A stretch of 64,000 bases of DNA from Phoronis australis (taxonomy: Eukaryota > Phoronida > Phoronidae): NCBI GenBank assembly GCA_002633005.1, contig NMRA01000314.1:158898-222897 (forward strand). The letters run 5' to 3'. The translations under genes and the position numbers were made by a program. The notes beneath the pieces are model-generated. The model did no database searches, was not told the origin of the DNA, and saw only the letters and a list, made by a program, of their open reading frames with translations. Shown one piece after another: positions 1 to 11,600 of this stretch (positions are counted from its first letter, which is position 1; every line of letters begins with the position of its first letter).

Positions 1-36
1 CCCCCCCCCCCCCCAAGGCTGGGTGCGCGCGCATGA
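1..36. mobile_element. Terminal fragment of GCGCGYACCCAG inverted-repeat element
   Basis: A C-run followed by CTGGGTGCGCGCGCATG matches the right end of the elements at 48806-48992 and 57329-57605. Only the terminus lies in the window. Confidence 0.55.
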
Positions 37-830
37 TCTGACACTGGGTGGATAAAGACAGAGAACGACCGATGGACGGCGTTATAGTTCCGACCGTGAC
101 TGATCCGCAGTCGGATCGCTGTTAGTGTGCTGGTACATAACAAAATAATTGAAATGGTCGCCGGAGGCAATTTTCCATGAATTTTGCCGAAATTTTAATT
201 ATAATACTTTAATCTGACATTAATAGTAACAGTAAATTTCATGGATGACATCAATGAGAGCTCAGTTCAGTCTACTGATGTTCACTACCGGGGTGTAGAG
301 GCTCTTCAGTGTTGCGGTCATTGTCGCGTGAAATACAAATGTACCCGACGTGAAATAGTGTACTCGGCTGACCTTGCACGTGCGCAGATTTGACAGATCA
401 TAGAACTGCAGAAAAATAGCGTACCATGGGCATTATGATACTTTCTTGAGAGGTATTTTAGGATTTAAGAACTTTCGTAAAGGCTTTCATGAATATTCTT
501 TATATTTGATAAGACTCAACACGATACTAGTGACAGTCTCCCGTGAAATAAGGTCCTCTAACAATTCCCAGTTCCGGGTACGTTTAAGTTCCTTGACGTA
601 CCTGGAAAACAGATATTATAGTTAGTAAATGAGTTTGATGAAATCTATAACGAATTGTCATCCAGACCCGTAACCAGGATTACGCAAAGGGTGTATTTCT
701 AACAGTGAACCTTTTGATGATATTTAGCAAAATTGGCGTGCCCATCACTTGTTTTTCAGGAGTAACCTTAAAGATCCCAAGACGTCATGAGTGATGTTTT
801 GAATACATTATTGTCAAGAAAAAAAAACAG
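37..830. other. Intergenic, no gene recognised
   Basis: No exon, RNA gene or clear repeat is recognisable here on either strand. The DNA is unstructured by eye up to the start of the composite element at 831. Confidence 0.4.
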
Positions 831-2492
831 AACAAGAGCCAAGGTACAGTACATTTTTATGCGCCTACATATTCATATGTGTGTGCATATTGCCGTCATC
901 GTCTGTCTGGGCGTCCGGGCGGTCTGAGCGTCCGGCGTCCGCGGCTGTACCCTAAACCTCTTGCAGGATCTTCAGTACTGAAATTCGGCAGGTGTGTTTC
1001 TATGGGGTTGACGACAGAGGGCGAAGAGTTTCGGACAGACCCAAATGCCGCTGTGCCCCTTAGTGTCATGTTTAGTTTTTTTATGTTTGCGTTTGTAGCT
1101 AAGTTCAAAGGCCAACCAATTTGCATGAAATTTGGCACATAGGTATCATGAGGTGACGCTATCGGATGGATTCAAGGCATTTTGTGCCATCTAGAGGCCA
1201 TTTTAGATATTTTCTAGTCCGTTTTTGGCGTCCGCCCCTCTGTCAATCAAACCACTCTAGGGATGATTCGAAAATTGGCACAGTATGTTCTTACTATGAA
1301 GAGAACGGTTCACGATAATTATCCGACTTCGACTACTGTGGCGCCCCCTAGTGGCAGTGTTGTTTTTTTGCGTCCATGGCAGTATCTCCTAAACGTTCTA
1401 CAGGAACTTTATTAAATGTAGCAAATGTGTTTATATAAAATTGACCACGGACGACGACGATTTTCGGACTGATCGGACTACAGGCGTGCATCCTAGTGGC
1501 AATTCCATTTTATACGTTTACCTCTGTATCTTCAAAGGTTATCGATTGATTTCAATAAAATTTGGCGCATAGGCATCTATTAATGAGGTGACGCCATCCT
1601 CCCATTTTCGGATGGATTCGAGGTATTTTGCGCCACTTAGTGGCCATTTTTACTGTTTAGACTGTTTTTCAAGGTACCTAAACTACACTGTCAACGGACT
1701 CATAAATTCACGAGGAAACACGGTTAACTGACCGCCAAACACGGGTCACGGACATACATGTAATGAAGATGTCAGCTGACCCAAGAAGCCGATGAGTCCG
1801 TGACCCGTGTTTGGCGGTCCGTTAACCGTGTTTCCTCGTGAATATGAGTCCGTGTCCCGTGTATTTGGGTGCGTGGATCGGTTTTTGTGAGTCCGTTCCC
1901 GGGGTCAGTGGACGGTGTTTGCCGCAGGTCCGTGAGTCGTGTTCATGCGTCCGTGCCAGTGTTTATGAGTCCCTTGACCGTGTAGTTTAGGTACCTTGTT
2001 TTTGTCGTCTGCCCTCTGTCAACCAAACCACTCTTAGGATGATTGTGAAAATTGGCTTATGTATTGTTAGTGTGAAGAGGACGGTTGATGATAATTTTCC
2101 GGCTTCAATTACTGCGACACCTCCAAGTGGCAGTTTTTTGCGCCCTTAGCTGTGTCTCCTAAGCCCTCTGCAGAATGTTTATTAAATTTAGCAAGTGTTT
2201 TTATATCATGACGTTGACAACCGAAGACGACAACTTTCAGACGGATCCGATGAACCTTTGTCCCCTATAGTAGCAATTTCATTGTTTCCGTTTTGCTAAA
2301 GTTTCTCAACTGACTTTCATGAAATGGGTAAATAGCCTTCTGTTAAAAAACGGTGACATTTTTCAGTTTTTTGATGAATTCAAAATATTTTGCACTGCCT
2401 AGTGGCCATTTTTATGATACAAATAAACACCCTAGAAAAACACCGTTTGCATTGCATTCGAGGGCACATTTCAACGCCCCGCGTTGCTCTTG
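831..2492 (+). mobile_element. Composite non-autonomous element, CTAGTGGC family, copy 1
   Basis: The left end reads AACAAGAGC and leads into ATTTTTATGCGCC, a CATATTCATATG palindrome and a GTCC-rich tract. The right end, read on the opposite strand, also gives CAAGAGC and then an AT-rich GCGCC-like stretch, so the ends are imperfect inverted repeats. Inside are tandem subunits of about 150 bp, each closing with a (C)CTAGTGGC-type motif followed by a T-run, in a higher-order period of about 450 bp. No transposase is visible. Related copies lie at 45740-46528 and, on the - strand, at 50808-52594. A foldback element (1671-1997) has inserted into it. The superfamily is unknown to me. The ORFs in it are short and look like chance. 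Confidence 0.6.
1671..1997. mobile_element. Foldback element with AAGGTACCTAAACTACAC ends
   Basis: The ends are perfect inverted repeats (AAGGTACCTAAACTACAC at the left, its complement at the right). A second, longer inverted pair lies inside (about 1690-1755 against about 1793-1860). The right part is a run of degenerate modules of about 20 bp of the type GAGTCCGTGNCCCGTGTTT. The flanks GTTTTTC (1664-1670) and GTTTTTG (1998-2004) look like a target-site duplication. The neighbouring unit of the host repeat at about 1215 reads straight through the same place without the insertion. Confidence 0.7.
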
Positions 2493-2995
2493 CTTGTATA
2501 TATTGTAAGTTCAATTTTTAGTACTTTGTGCATTGACACGACGTGAAACACATCAGGTTGATATGCTTTTAAATTTCATCTGCCCGGGATTTATCTTCTC
2601 TGTTAGTTCGTGTTATATTGTGGACATAGATCAGCGCCAGTATGACTACTCATATATTGTCTTGCGCGCATGACCTCGTAAGCATTGTGCCTTGTTGTCC
2701 AAAGTACAACGAGTACGGCACACACGAAAAGAGGGAATTTTCCACAGGATTTGGATTCTTCGGTTTTTGTGTGCTTAATTCAATCAGAAAATGTTTTCTC
2801 TTTGGACTGCTCATAAAAGTAAACAAAGGTGTTTCTCATTTCCTGTATCGAGCTATAACTGAATGATACCTGCGTGTTCTCTGGCCCTACCGGACACGCA
2901 TGGAGCCAGCGAGTAATTATCTACATTGTTAAGACTTACACCTTTACGAATCGGAATCACGCCACATGCCAACCATTTCTTCGGGAAACAACCAC
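2493..2995. other. Intergenic, no gene recognised
   Basis: The only open frame here (74 codons from 2642, + strand) has no recognisable similarity or splice context. Nothing else is supported. Confidence 0.35.
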
Positions 2996-3905
2996 TAAGT
3001 AAGCAAGTAAGTAAGTAAGTTAGTAAGTAATTTTTTATTATAGTGACATGTGTTCAAATGAATTTAAACAATGAATACGTTGCAAACACTAGGAACACCC
3101 AGCCCTCCACGGGGCTTATAAGTCACTTTAGATACATGATACAAAAAAGAAAAGACAAGCGCATTGCAAGAGGACCAGAAAGAGAAGGCCGAGATAAAAG
3201 TGATCATAAATAAATATAATTTTTCCTTACTTCAAAAATATTTTTGACGAAAACTGAAGTTTTTCTAGTAACATCTTTGTGCATGATTGTAATTAATTTC
3301 CTTTCACAGCTTTCTGCACGGAATCGTGGACATTTAATCTCAACTTGACAATAAAAGGTGTTTCTGGCATCTAAGAAAAACGGACACTCAAACAGAAAAT
3401 ATAGTTCAGTTTCGATCTGACCAGTGTGACAAAGACAGCAAATTCTGTAATCACAATCTAGAGAACGAAAACGCCCAACCTCAACCAATAGCTGTAGGGT
3501 TCCGGTTCTAATTTGAGCAAGAATTGACCTACTAGGCCGAGTTAAGTCTAAATGCACGCAAGGATCAACTTGAAAGACATTCTTCATCAAAACATAGGTT
3601 CTTAACTTTGGTTTCGAACGGCTTTCAAACAACCACCTATTACAGGCTAAATCATGCAAAATATTCTTACAGTGAGACAGATTAACTGAACGTAAGTCAT
3701 GAAAACAATCCGAAATCCTTACTTCTTCAAAAATGCTCAAGACTTCAGACGACCAATTATTAGTACAAGTAGTGTAGTCCCACCAAAATATTCGGTATGT
3801 TAGTCTATCATCCTCGAAATTAATAATACGATTCCACATTCTCAAAAGCTCAATTTTCCGCCTAACACTGGGGAATTCCCACCCAATGTCACCCATAACA
3901 GCATA
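2996..3905 (-). mobile_element. 3' end of a CR1/jockey-like LINE (ORF2 C-terminus and tail)
   Basis: An open frame of 230 codons (3896 to 3204, - strand) has the layout of the C-terminal region of a non-LTR retrotransposon polyprotein. It begins with a GDIGW...WNRI segment and later has a cysteine/histidine knuckle of the form C-x2-C-H-x-G-x-x-x-x-E-x-x-x-F-x-F-x-C-P. Downstream on the same strand comes a short 3' UTR that ends in TTAC repeats (2998-3030), the microsatellite-like tail usual for this group. The frame is open but lacks the endonuclease and reverse transcriptase parts, so this is a 5'-truncated, dead copy. CR1 and jockey clades cannot be told apart from this piece. Confidence 0.75.
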
Positions 3906-5320
3906 ATCAGGAGCGCTAATTGAAGAGGTTACGTAACATCCCAGACAGAGTTTCCTCGAAGTTCATTGCATATTCCGCCTAATCCGGGTGATTTGCCACT
4001 GTATAAATTGTCAATTCTCTTCTCGACGACCTCTTGCAAAGTAATTTAGTTAACAAGGATATCGTTAGTAACTTACTTGAACATCATGAATAGTTCCGTT
4101 TTCATCGCCAATTCTAAACTTGCATATTAAGATGAGAAATGATCGTCAATCGTCAAACGCATAAGCACTCTCTGCAGACTAATGATATCCAGGAGTATTA
4201 TTCGAAATCAAAATATCCCAGAATTTTTTCGAATCTTTTAGACTGGAGTCCAATGCCGATTGTTCTGAAACACCCACGACACCCCACGACTTCCTCGACT
4301 CCCTCGACCCACGACCCCCTCATCTCAGTACGGCAATAAGTAACTTCAATTTGGGTTTTTTATTCATTTCATCATCATATTACGTCGCTGAGTAACATTC
4401 CCATAAGATTTACGTTCACGAATCTCTGCTGGCTCAAGACTGGTCGTTAAAAATAGTTAGTGGCGTAAGAACATGATTTGAAATGGCGGATTGTGATTGC
4501 ACTATCGTTGTCATGGCAATAGTTAGCCTTGGTGCAAAACTTCCTTGATTAAACTAAATTATTTACCGGCGTTGGATAAGTTTGCGTTATACCGTTATTT
4601 GGCTGCTAAAATTGTACCCCCAGTCTTTGTTCTGTCTCATGGGAAGAAGTTTTGCCGATACTCGTGATATTTTACTTTTGGAATGTCGACCCTTCGTAGT
4701 AAATACGCAGTAATTTGCGTAATGTGATCTTACTCCGAGGGACCTATGTCCCCCATAGGACAATACTCCAAAATAATATGATACCAAACTCAGTTTAATT
4801 TCCTTGTTCTAGTAACTGAAGGGCCGTTACTCCGAAAAAGCCACCAAGCTATACGTTCAAAAAGCTCAAAACAACGAGCCATTGTTTGCCATGCAAACTG
4901 TGATTTTGTGAATTGCACTCAAAAACGGCAGTCACTTTAACTGGCGATTTTCATCGAGAACATGGTAAGTTTATGAATAAGCCTGGGACGCAAATTATAG
5001 ATTCATGTTCACATTCAGAAACGAAACATTGGACATTTCGAGGACAGTGTGCAATTTTGAGGTTGTTTAGTATTTGGAATTTCTTCTTCATTACCACACC
5101 GACAAGACTAGAAGAAAGGACCCACACATTATTGCATATATGAAATTTGGACTTGACATGACAATCGTAATTTAACGATAGACTGATGGCTCCATAGGCT
5201 TTAGTTGATAAAGGACGCTAGTTGGTTAAATTTACTCGCATTGTATTGGGACAGCGCCCGGATGTTCACGACTACGGCTTACGGTGAAGCAATATAAACA
5301 TTCATGCAACTGGTGATTTC
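3906..5320. other. Upstream region of gene A, no gene recognised
   Basis: Short open frames (60-76 codons) on both strands show no family features. No promoter element could be assigned with confidence. CAATATAAAC near 5290 is TATA-like but is not conserved in gene B. Confidence 0.35.
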
Positions 5321-5324
5321 TGGC

Positions 5325-5410
5325 TAGCCGACTACGAGAGACGCTCTGTACTCGAGATCCAACACCGCAAACACGACGTTCTTTAGGAGCATATTTAACT
5401 ATATTACAAG
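5325..5410 (+). other. Probable 5' noncoding exon of gene A
   Basis: A block ending ATTACAAG followed by the donor GTAAGA is conserved at 21875-21962 with the same donor position. The next conserved block with an acceptor is the exon at 8558, whose ATG is the first three bases. That leaves this block as the likely 5' UTR exon. The start of transcription is not determined. The role is inferred from conservation and splice sites only. Confidence 0.5.
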
Positions 5411-5656
5411 GTAAGAGCCATTTTAATACACTGCTGTGGACGTCGATACTGAAGAAAAATTACAGCAGATGACAGAGGCCATATTTTTTTGTTTTTTTTT
5501 TATTTATTATTTCATGGCACATAATTTTAGAGTTTAGGCACGATGTCTAACAATATTTGTTACCTCCAAAAAGTGTATTGCTTAGCAATCAAAACCATTA
5601 GCTGTCGGGTTTTCAAAGCGCAATTGGCCACATAAGAAAGTGCGTCTTGTCTATTA

Positions 5657-5797
5657 CATGGACGGCGCACCATAGGGGGTTTGGGGACTATAGTTCCCCA
5701 CTTTTTTCAATGCTGCGCCGCCCATGGTCCATGGGCAGTGCACCACAAGGGGCTGGGGAACTAAAGTCCCCCTTTTTTCAGTGCTGCGCCACCCATG
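5657..5797 (+). mobile_element. Two-unit palindromic GGCGGCGCA element, copy 1
   Basis: Two head-to-tail units of about 70 bp. Each runs from CATGG(G)CGGCGCACC-like to GCTGCGCC(G)CCCATG, with a TATAG palindromic centre. The paralogous intron of gene B (around 22197) lacks the whole block and reads from CTTGT straight into ATAATTAC, so this is an insertion. Confidence 0.65.
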
Positions 5798-6439
5798 CTT
5801 TATAATTACATGTATGTCCACTGGCCCGATATTATTCGCGGGACATTTTTGAGACTCCGTAAGGTTAAACAACAGAAAAATAACATTTCGCAAAAAACTC
5901 GATTTACGCTCAAAACAGCATTAAACCCATGCCATCTTTCCAAAATAATTACTGATTTAGTCACTCAATTTAAGAACAATCTGTTAGCTCGGAACGAAAT
6001 TACAGTTCGCTATTGCATGAAACCAGCCTCAAAAATTCGCAGGTCATGGCGTGAACGTTTCAGCAAAGACTACAAATTTCAAAATACTGGATCTTTTAAG
6101 GTGAATCAATATAACCGGCATTGTATTTCTGACAAGGTGGCACTCAACACTTTTTGCTGATCTTTGGCTTGAGAAATCAGATGTATTATGTAGCCAACAA
6201 AACCTGGAAATGCTGACAACATACTGAACCAAAGACATCAAACGCCCTGCATGTAGTCTATTGAAAACTGACTTCAAAGTCAATATTTTCACCTGTCGTC
6301 ACTCACTCAATAGTCATAATGATGAACACACGCAGACACCATGCACTCATTGAATATCACTTAGTTTTGGACAACATGGGTAAAATTTAACCGTCTATCT
6401 CCAAATCTATCAAGGTTCACATTCTGTCCAAAAATGTGT

Positions 6440-6990
6440 TTCTCAGTGGTATAAATAATGTTTAAAATGTCTGGCTTGAATCAAAATTAAATTTGTTGAT
6501 GAAAATATATCGTTGATTCTTAAAAAAATTCGAGCTCTCGTTATTGTTTCACCACAGTGACTATCATTGAAGGGAAATTTAGAATCATTAATCTAGTAGC
6601 CAGAAATGGATATTTGGTTTAAGATTTGAGAATTTTGCATACTCATCAAATAAGTTTGAAGTGCATCTGAGAGAGTTATCGAGTTATTGATTTCGATAGC
6701 TTTAACAAAGGTGTTCAATCTAGTCATCAATCGCAGTGTTTCTACGCAAAATAAAAATACATTCGGAGACACGGGGTCTCCTTAATTGTTTACAAACCCT
6801 AGAGTTCTCAAAAAATGACATTACATTTTTAACACATCTATGCAGGTTTACGAACCCCAGTGGAGAATATGTGCCTACTTTTGTAGATTTTCGAAATGAA
6901 AAAAAAATCTTAATGTATCGTGGAGAAATTTCCATGACAAGGAATCAAATGCTTTTTCAAAATGGACCACCGTAAGTAGACCAGGGACGG
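6440..6990 (-). mobile_element. Degraded LINE reverse transcriptase fragment (L1/Tx1-like)
   Basis: Read on the - strand in broken frames, this resembles the palm region of an L1/Tx1-type reverse transcriptase. A segment around FFSFRKS...CVKNVMSFFENS parallels the better preserved copy at 29584-29901. It is followed by a decayed stretch where the RQGDP-SPYIFIL motif would lie, and then by an L..F...S.LK.N-like segment near 6600. Frameshifts and stops are frequent, so it is non-functional. Confidence 0.45.
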
Positions 6991-7097
6991 CGTATTACAT
7001 TAAATTTCCCCAATATATCTTACCCCTAAAAACCCTTTCTGATTCAGATAGTCCAGAACTTTCGTTTCAGCCATAGAAGCAGACAAAAGTTTGTAAC

Positions 7098-7297
7098 TAG
7101 TATAAGAATCAATAAATCTATTACTGGACTTACGGTACGTGGGCGCTGAAGAGAATCCCGCGGAAACTGTACAAAACTCACATGACAAGTCACGTGACAA
7201 CTCAGTGGCCTGATGAAGTCCTCGAGAGGAGGACGCAACGTAGCCATATCCACGTACCGTAAGTCCAATAATAGATTTATTGATTCTTATACTATGA
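7098..7297 (+). mobile_element. Inverted-repeat remnant with hammerhead-like motif (Penelope-like?)
   Basis: Arms of about 42 bp (7098-7142 and 7252-7295) are near-perfect inverted repeats containing GGACTTACGGTACGTGG and its complement. The interior has CCTGATGA, a GTCCTC/GAGGAC stem and CGCAAC. This is the order of the hammerhead ribozyme core (CUGAUGA, stem II, GAAA) with one mismatch in the last box. Hammerhead motifs with inverted terminal segments are known from Penelope-like retroelements. No reverse transcriptase or GIY-YIG sequence is visible here, so the family assignment is inference. Confidence 0.45.
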
Positions 7298-7449
7298 CCC
7301 AACTGGATGACTGAAAACATTCATCGTTTGTAACTAGTGTTTAAGAGATGTTACAATAGTATTTTACGTGATAACTTTCAAGTCAAGATTATTTTGATTT
7401 TTTCACCCACGTCAGTGACTTTCACGGAGGTACTTTGGAGGTGGAATGA

Positions 7450-7470
7450 ATTTGCATAAACTATGCAAAT
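7450..7470. promoter_or_regulatory. Inverted pair of octamer motifs
   Basis: ATTTGCAT and ATGCAAAT are separated by 5 bp in intron 1 of gene A. Both match the POU-factor octamer. No functional evidence is available and chance occurrence in AT-rich DNA is possible. Confidence 0.25.
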
Positions 7471-8355
7471 TAAGGCAGCCATTGTTGACCATTCTACGTG
7501 CGGTTACAGCTGCGCTATAGGGGAACACATGTCAATTATATTTGTTTCTGTCGTCAATTGATTTAATGAAGTTTAGATTACAGACTGCTAAATGATAAAT
7601 TTGCACAATTTATGGAAATAAAGACCTCCACTGTTTAAAATTGTGTTTCTGCTCATAAGTTCCTTACGTGGCACTAAATGTAAATTATTTTGAACTTTGA
7701 ATCCATATTTTTTGCAGATGATTGCATTATAAATTTGCACAATTTATGTAAATTGTGATCAACATGAGTAGTTTGATTCATCTTCTGGTTACACACGACT
7801 CTGGGTGGTTTATTGACCTTTGCGTGCTGCACCATCTGAACCAACATCTGACATCACTTCCAGTAAGGGGCTGCCAGCATGCTGAGTTATTCTATTAGAA
7901 GTCACTAAGATCGTTCATCGAGTTATTCACAATTACGTCACCAAGCTTAACAAGCTTTAAAGGCCTGCTTGGAAAGTTTCCAAAACCAACAGCAGATAAA
8001 CAACCTGGCATATTTAAAATATCGCCTTCTTTTCGTTAGTTTAGCAGATATTTGTTTGCATAAAAGTGACAAAACTTGGCAAAATCTACATATGTCCGTA
8101 TACGTTCATTTTGACATCAAAATCATTTGGAATAATGGTGGTCATTATTTGTATAAATTATGCACATTTCTGATGCAATAGGCTACAGACGGGTCACATT
8201 GAAGTAATTGACCATAGAACCATGGGTGCAAATGTTAATAACATTTTCTTGTTGCACTTGGTACCCCAGCTATAAATTATGATGACCTTACTGTGGTCAT
8301 TTCCTGGCCTCATATTGCGTTTTTTGTGATGTTCTCAGTCACGTCTACGGACATA

Positions 8356-8500
8356 CCACTGGGCGACGCACCATAGGGGGGTGGGGGGAGGGCTATAGCC
8401 CACTCACTCTCATGCTGCGCCGCCCATGGTCTATGGGCGGTGCACCAAAGAGGTGCTGGGGGATATACCCCCAGTTTTTTCAGTGCTGCGCCGCCTATGC
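8356..8500 (+). mobile_element. Two-unit palindromic GGCGGCGCA element, copy 2
   Basis: This has the same two-unit design as at 5657. It lies about 60 bp upstream of the first coding exon of gene A. Gene B at about 44360 lacks it and joins GGACATA directly to ATACATG. Confidence 0.65.
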
Positions 8501-8557
8501 ATACATGTAATGCATGTTTTCTTCCTAATTTCATAAAGCTCTGATTTGTCTTTGCAG

Positions 8558-8689
8558 ATGAAGAATTACAAAGCTATACGTGAGGAAACGAGTGACGATA
8601 TATTGCTTGTCAACAACCACATGGCAAAGTTCTCCACGAAGGCAGACCTAGTAACAATGGCCGCTTCTCTGCTTTCAAATTTTACTTTG
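8558..8689 (+). CDS. Gene A coding exon 1
   Basis: Encodes 44 residues, MKNYKAIREE to LLSNFTL: an acidic cytoplasmic N-terminus and the first part of TM1. Acceptor TTTGCAG precedes the ATG; donor GTGGGT follows TTTACTTTG at 8690. The phase-0 end joins to the exon at 10914, producing ...SNFTL-AMLCFSFGPF..., which matches TM1 of the family. Confidence 0.75.
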
Positions 8690-11600
8690 GTGGGTGTGCG
8701 TGGCCTCCCAGAAATAAAACAGTTACCATTTACTTCACCGGGTCACGCAGACGTAAACTGGGTGAGGTCTAAGCCTGCGAGAACAAAATGGCGGGGGATT
8801 GATTTGTCGTTGCCGCTGGGAATGAAATGAAGCGAAATATAACTAGGCAAGACCTTCCATTGTTCCATTAGTGCACAAGCTGCGAGTCATTGCTGCCACA
8901 CGCAACAACTATTTTGCCCCCATACCGAAAATTATTTTTCTCATTCAGACATCCATGAATTTCCTCCAAATTTCCGCCTTTTTGATTATTCATTTCGGAG
9001 ACCTTCAGCTCTGTTTGTTGTCAGAAATACATTACATACTTTTGTTGTGAGTTTGAGACACAGGGGAACACTAGCCGAGGGTAATTATCACTGAAAATTA
9101 AGAAATTTTAAATATTAAAATAAAATAAATATTTAAACAAAATGAGTCAGTTACAACGCATTACCTACAAGTTAAAAAAATCCATTAGGGATGCGCACGA
9201 GACAGATGAGGGCGTAACACACACTAAACACTTGACAGTAGCAGCTACAGGCGCAATCACAGCTGGTCCAAACCGACAGGATGAGTCTGAATGTACTAAG
9301 CCCCTTCACCTCACTCATCGTCCGCTGTAGGGTCGAGTTTCAGGGAATTCTGCCCATATACCATGTGTGCACATAGTGCAGGGTGCCACCAAACCTTAGA
9401 TCGCACGGGGAGTCTCAAACCTCAAAGAGGTCCCCATTAAACCTGGGGTTTATTGGGAGTGTCGGTCGGACTTCGATCGGCGTTAAAAGATTACCAGTTG
9501 AACTGCTTCGACGGGCAAAAGGTATTACGTGACGCAGTTCGACGTAGATCGTCTTTGGTCATCGGCTGCGGCGATGGATCGATGCTCTTGCCGATGTGTT
9601 CATGGTTGTCTTCGGGCACGTTGGTTTAGTATAAGTTTCGCATAATGTCGTGATCAAACATGGAGCGCCGTTCAGTCTTTCCGGCTGATTGAGTTTGAAG
9701 GACATTTTTCGGATCGGGAATTATGTAGCAGTCTCACTTGAAAGATGTAAAGGCGATGCTAAAGCGACGTCGATGCATCTACCGGTCATTGGCTGAACAT
9801 CGAGCAATGGCCGCCGACATTGATCCGACCAATTGTAATCGGCCGGTTGTATGTCAGTCATCGGTCGATTGCGAGCGGATATCAGTTAGAGAAATAGCAC
9901 CGTCAGGTAATCTGCCGACGCCTTGCGATTGTGAAATCTGTCGGAGATCTGAAAGATTTGAAATTTGCCGTATGATGCACCTATTGGTTATTTCTGACAC
10001 CAAAAGCCCGAAAATCTCCCCAAGATTGTTCAGCTGTCGGCTGATATAACCATTTTGGTAAGTCATCAGATCGGCATCCGAAGCTTTTTGTATTCGCTGC
10101 ATTGGATCACCGCTACTCGACGAGGGTGATCGTGCTGGCGTCGCGACAAAAGTCATGCAGCAACTTAAGAAGGGGAGAGCGTTGTCTAATAAGTGACCAA
10201 GGTATACAACGCTATATACTGCTATGAAGTGCATGTGTCAGTAACTGATACAAAACAGAACTGAAAAGCGATGCTGAGTCCAAATACACGTTCACACAAA
10301 CATTCTGTAGGCCGCTGTATTATGTTCTTATTCACAAATAGCAAATGACACTGTGCCTGCTGAAGACACCATCTAGATGGGTTCCCGCAAGAAAATGGAA
10401 ATACGGGCAACTGCTATTCCATTATCGAGAGATCGGGAGAGTTGGTCTTGTGTCTGCGTCAAAATTCTGCAATCAGTACACCACATAGCTGGCAAATTCA
10501 CGATTTTTCGGATAACTGAGAGAAGAAAGGCATGTTTTCATTCATAGCATATCGACGGTTCATCGGGCTATAATATCGGGACGGTGATCGCCAGACGAAC
10601 TCTTTATTGCCGGGCAGTTTTATAAGTTAGTCCACGACAACGGACATCGCCCGACGACCGGTCAATTCGCACTCAATTCCTTTCTCGGTGACACGTAAGG
10701 TAAACATCGGTTGAACCATTTCTCCGAATCCGATTAGATACATCGCACGATCTTGCTTGTCTATCTGAACAGTACATAACCGACCATAGGCCGATATGTC
10801 ATGACGAGCGATAGTAAATATTATGCACGTATTATAAGAAATTTTTGTGCTGTCTTGCTGAAATTCGGCTATGCCTGGTTTTATGTGTGATACGTCGTTT
10901 TTTGTCGTTGTAGGCCATGTTATGTTTTTCCTTCGGACCATTTCTACCTGATCTGTTTCAAATAACTCAAAGCGCAACAGGAAATTCTTGGTATATCCTC
11001 GTGCCGTTTTCAACAGGAATGGTTATAGGAACGTTTGGAGCAAGATACCTCATATCTGTGATAGACGCCATTCTCCTGTTAAGTATCTTGATCGTCACCC
11101 GAGCGACCACCATAGTTGTTATCCCATTGATTCAAGTAATACAAATAACGGGAGCAATGTTCTTCGTTTTTGGCTTCTTCGCAGGAGCATCGGAAGTAGG
11201 TAAGAACCGGGTAGAAGGCGGAAGGGAGGGAGACGGGGACAGTGCTGTAGTGGTAAAATTAGAAGTAAGTAGGCGCTCAATGTCCACCGTATCACCTTGA
11301 GCACTGAATACTGAATTCGTAACTTACGGGGCGTAGGCGCTGCGTTTAAATGCCCAAAAAGGTGGTTGGCTGCGCCTACGTGCGCCTACGCCCCACTACA
11401 GTACTGGGCCGGGAGAAGGGAAGCCAGAGACATCCATAATTCTTCTTTAACCACCACACAATGTTGTGGTCCTGGCTCATTGTGAATGTCACTTTTTCCC
11501 AGTGGATGGAACCGGCACAGGTCGTCATTGGTTTCACCATTCAGAACACCTCAGGTATTTTCCGTAGATACTTTTCCAGCTGTGGCCCTGTGAAATGACA

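Noticed and set aside
8705-8827. Continuation of gene A coding exon 1 past the donor
   Set aside because: The frame stays open to 8830, but the phase-0 donor at 8690 joins to exon 2 and completes TM1; the downstream part is not conserved as protein in gene B.
9854-10234. 126-codon - strand frame in gene A intron
   Set aside because: Overlaps another frame on the opposite strand and has no counterpart in gene B.
10988-11203. Alternative frame over gene A exon 2 (also 46710-47042 in gene B)
   Set aside because: Shadow of the transporter exon; the transporter frame has the family motifs and the correct splice phase.
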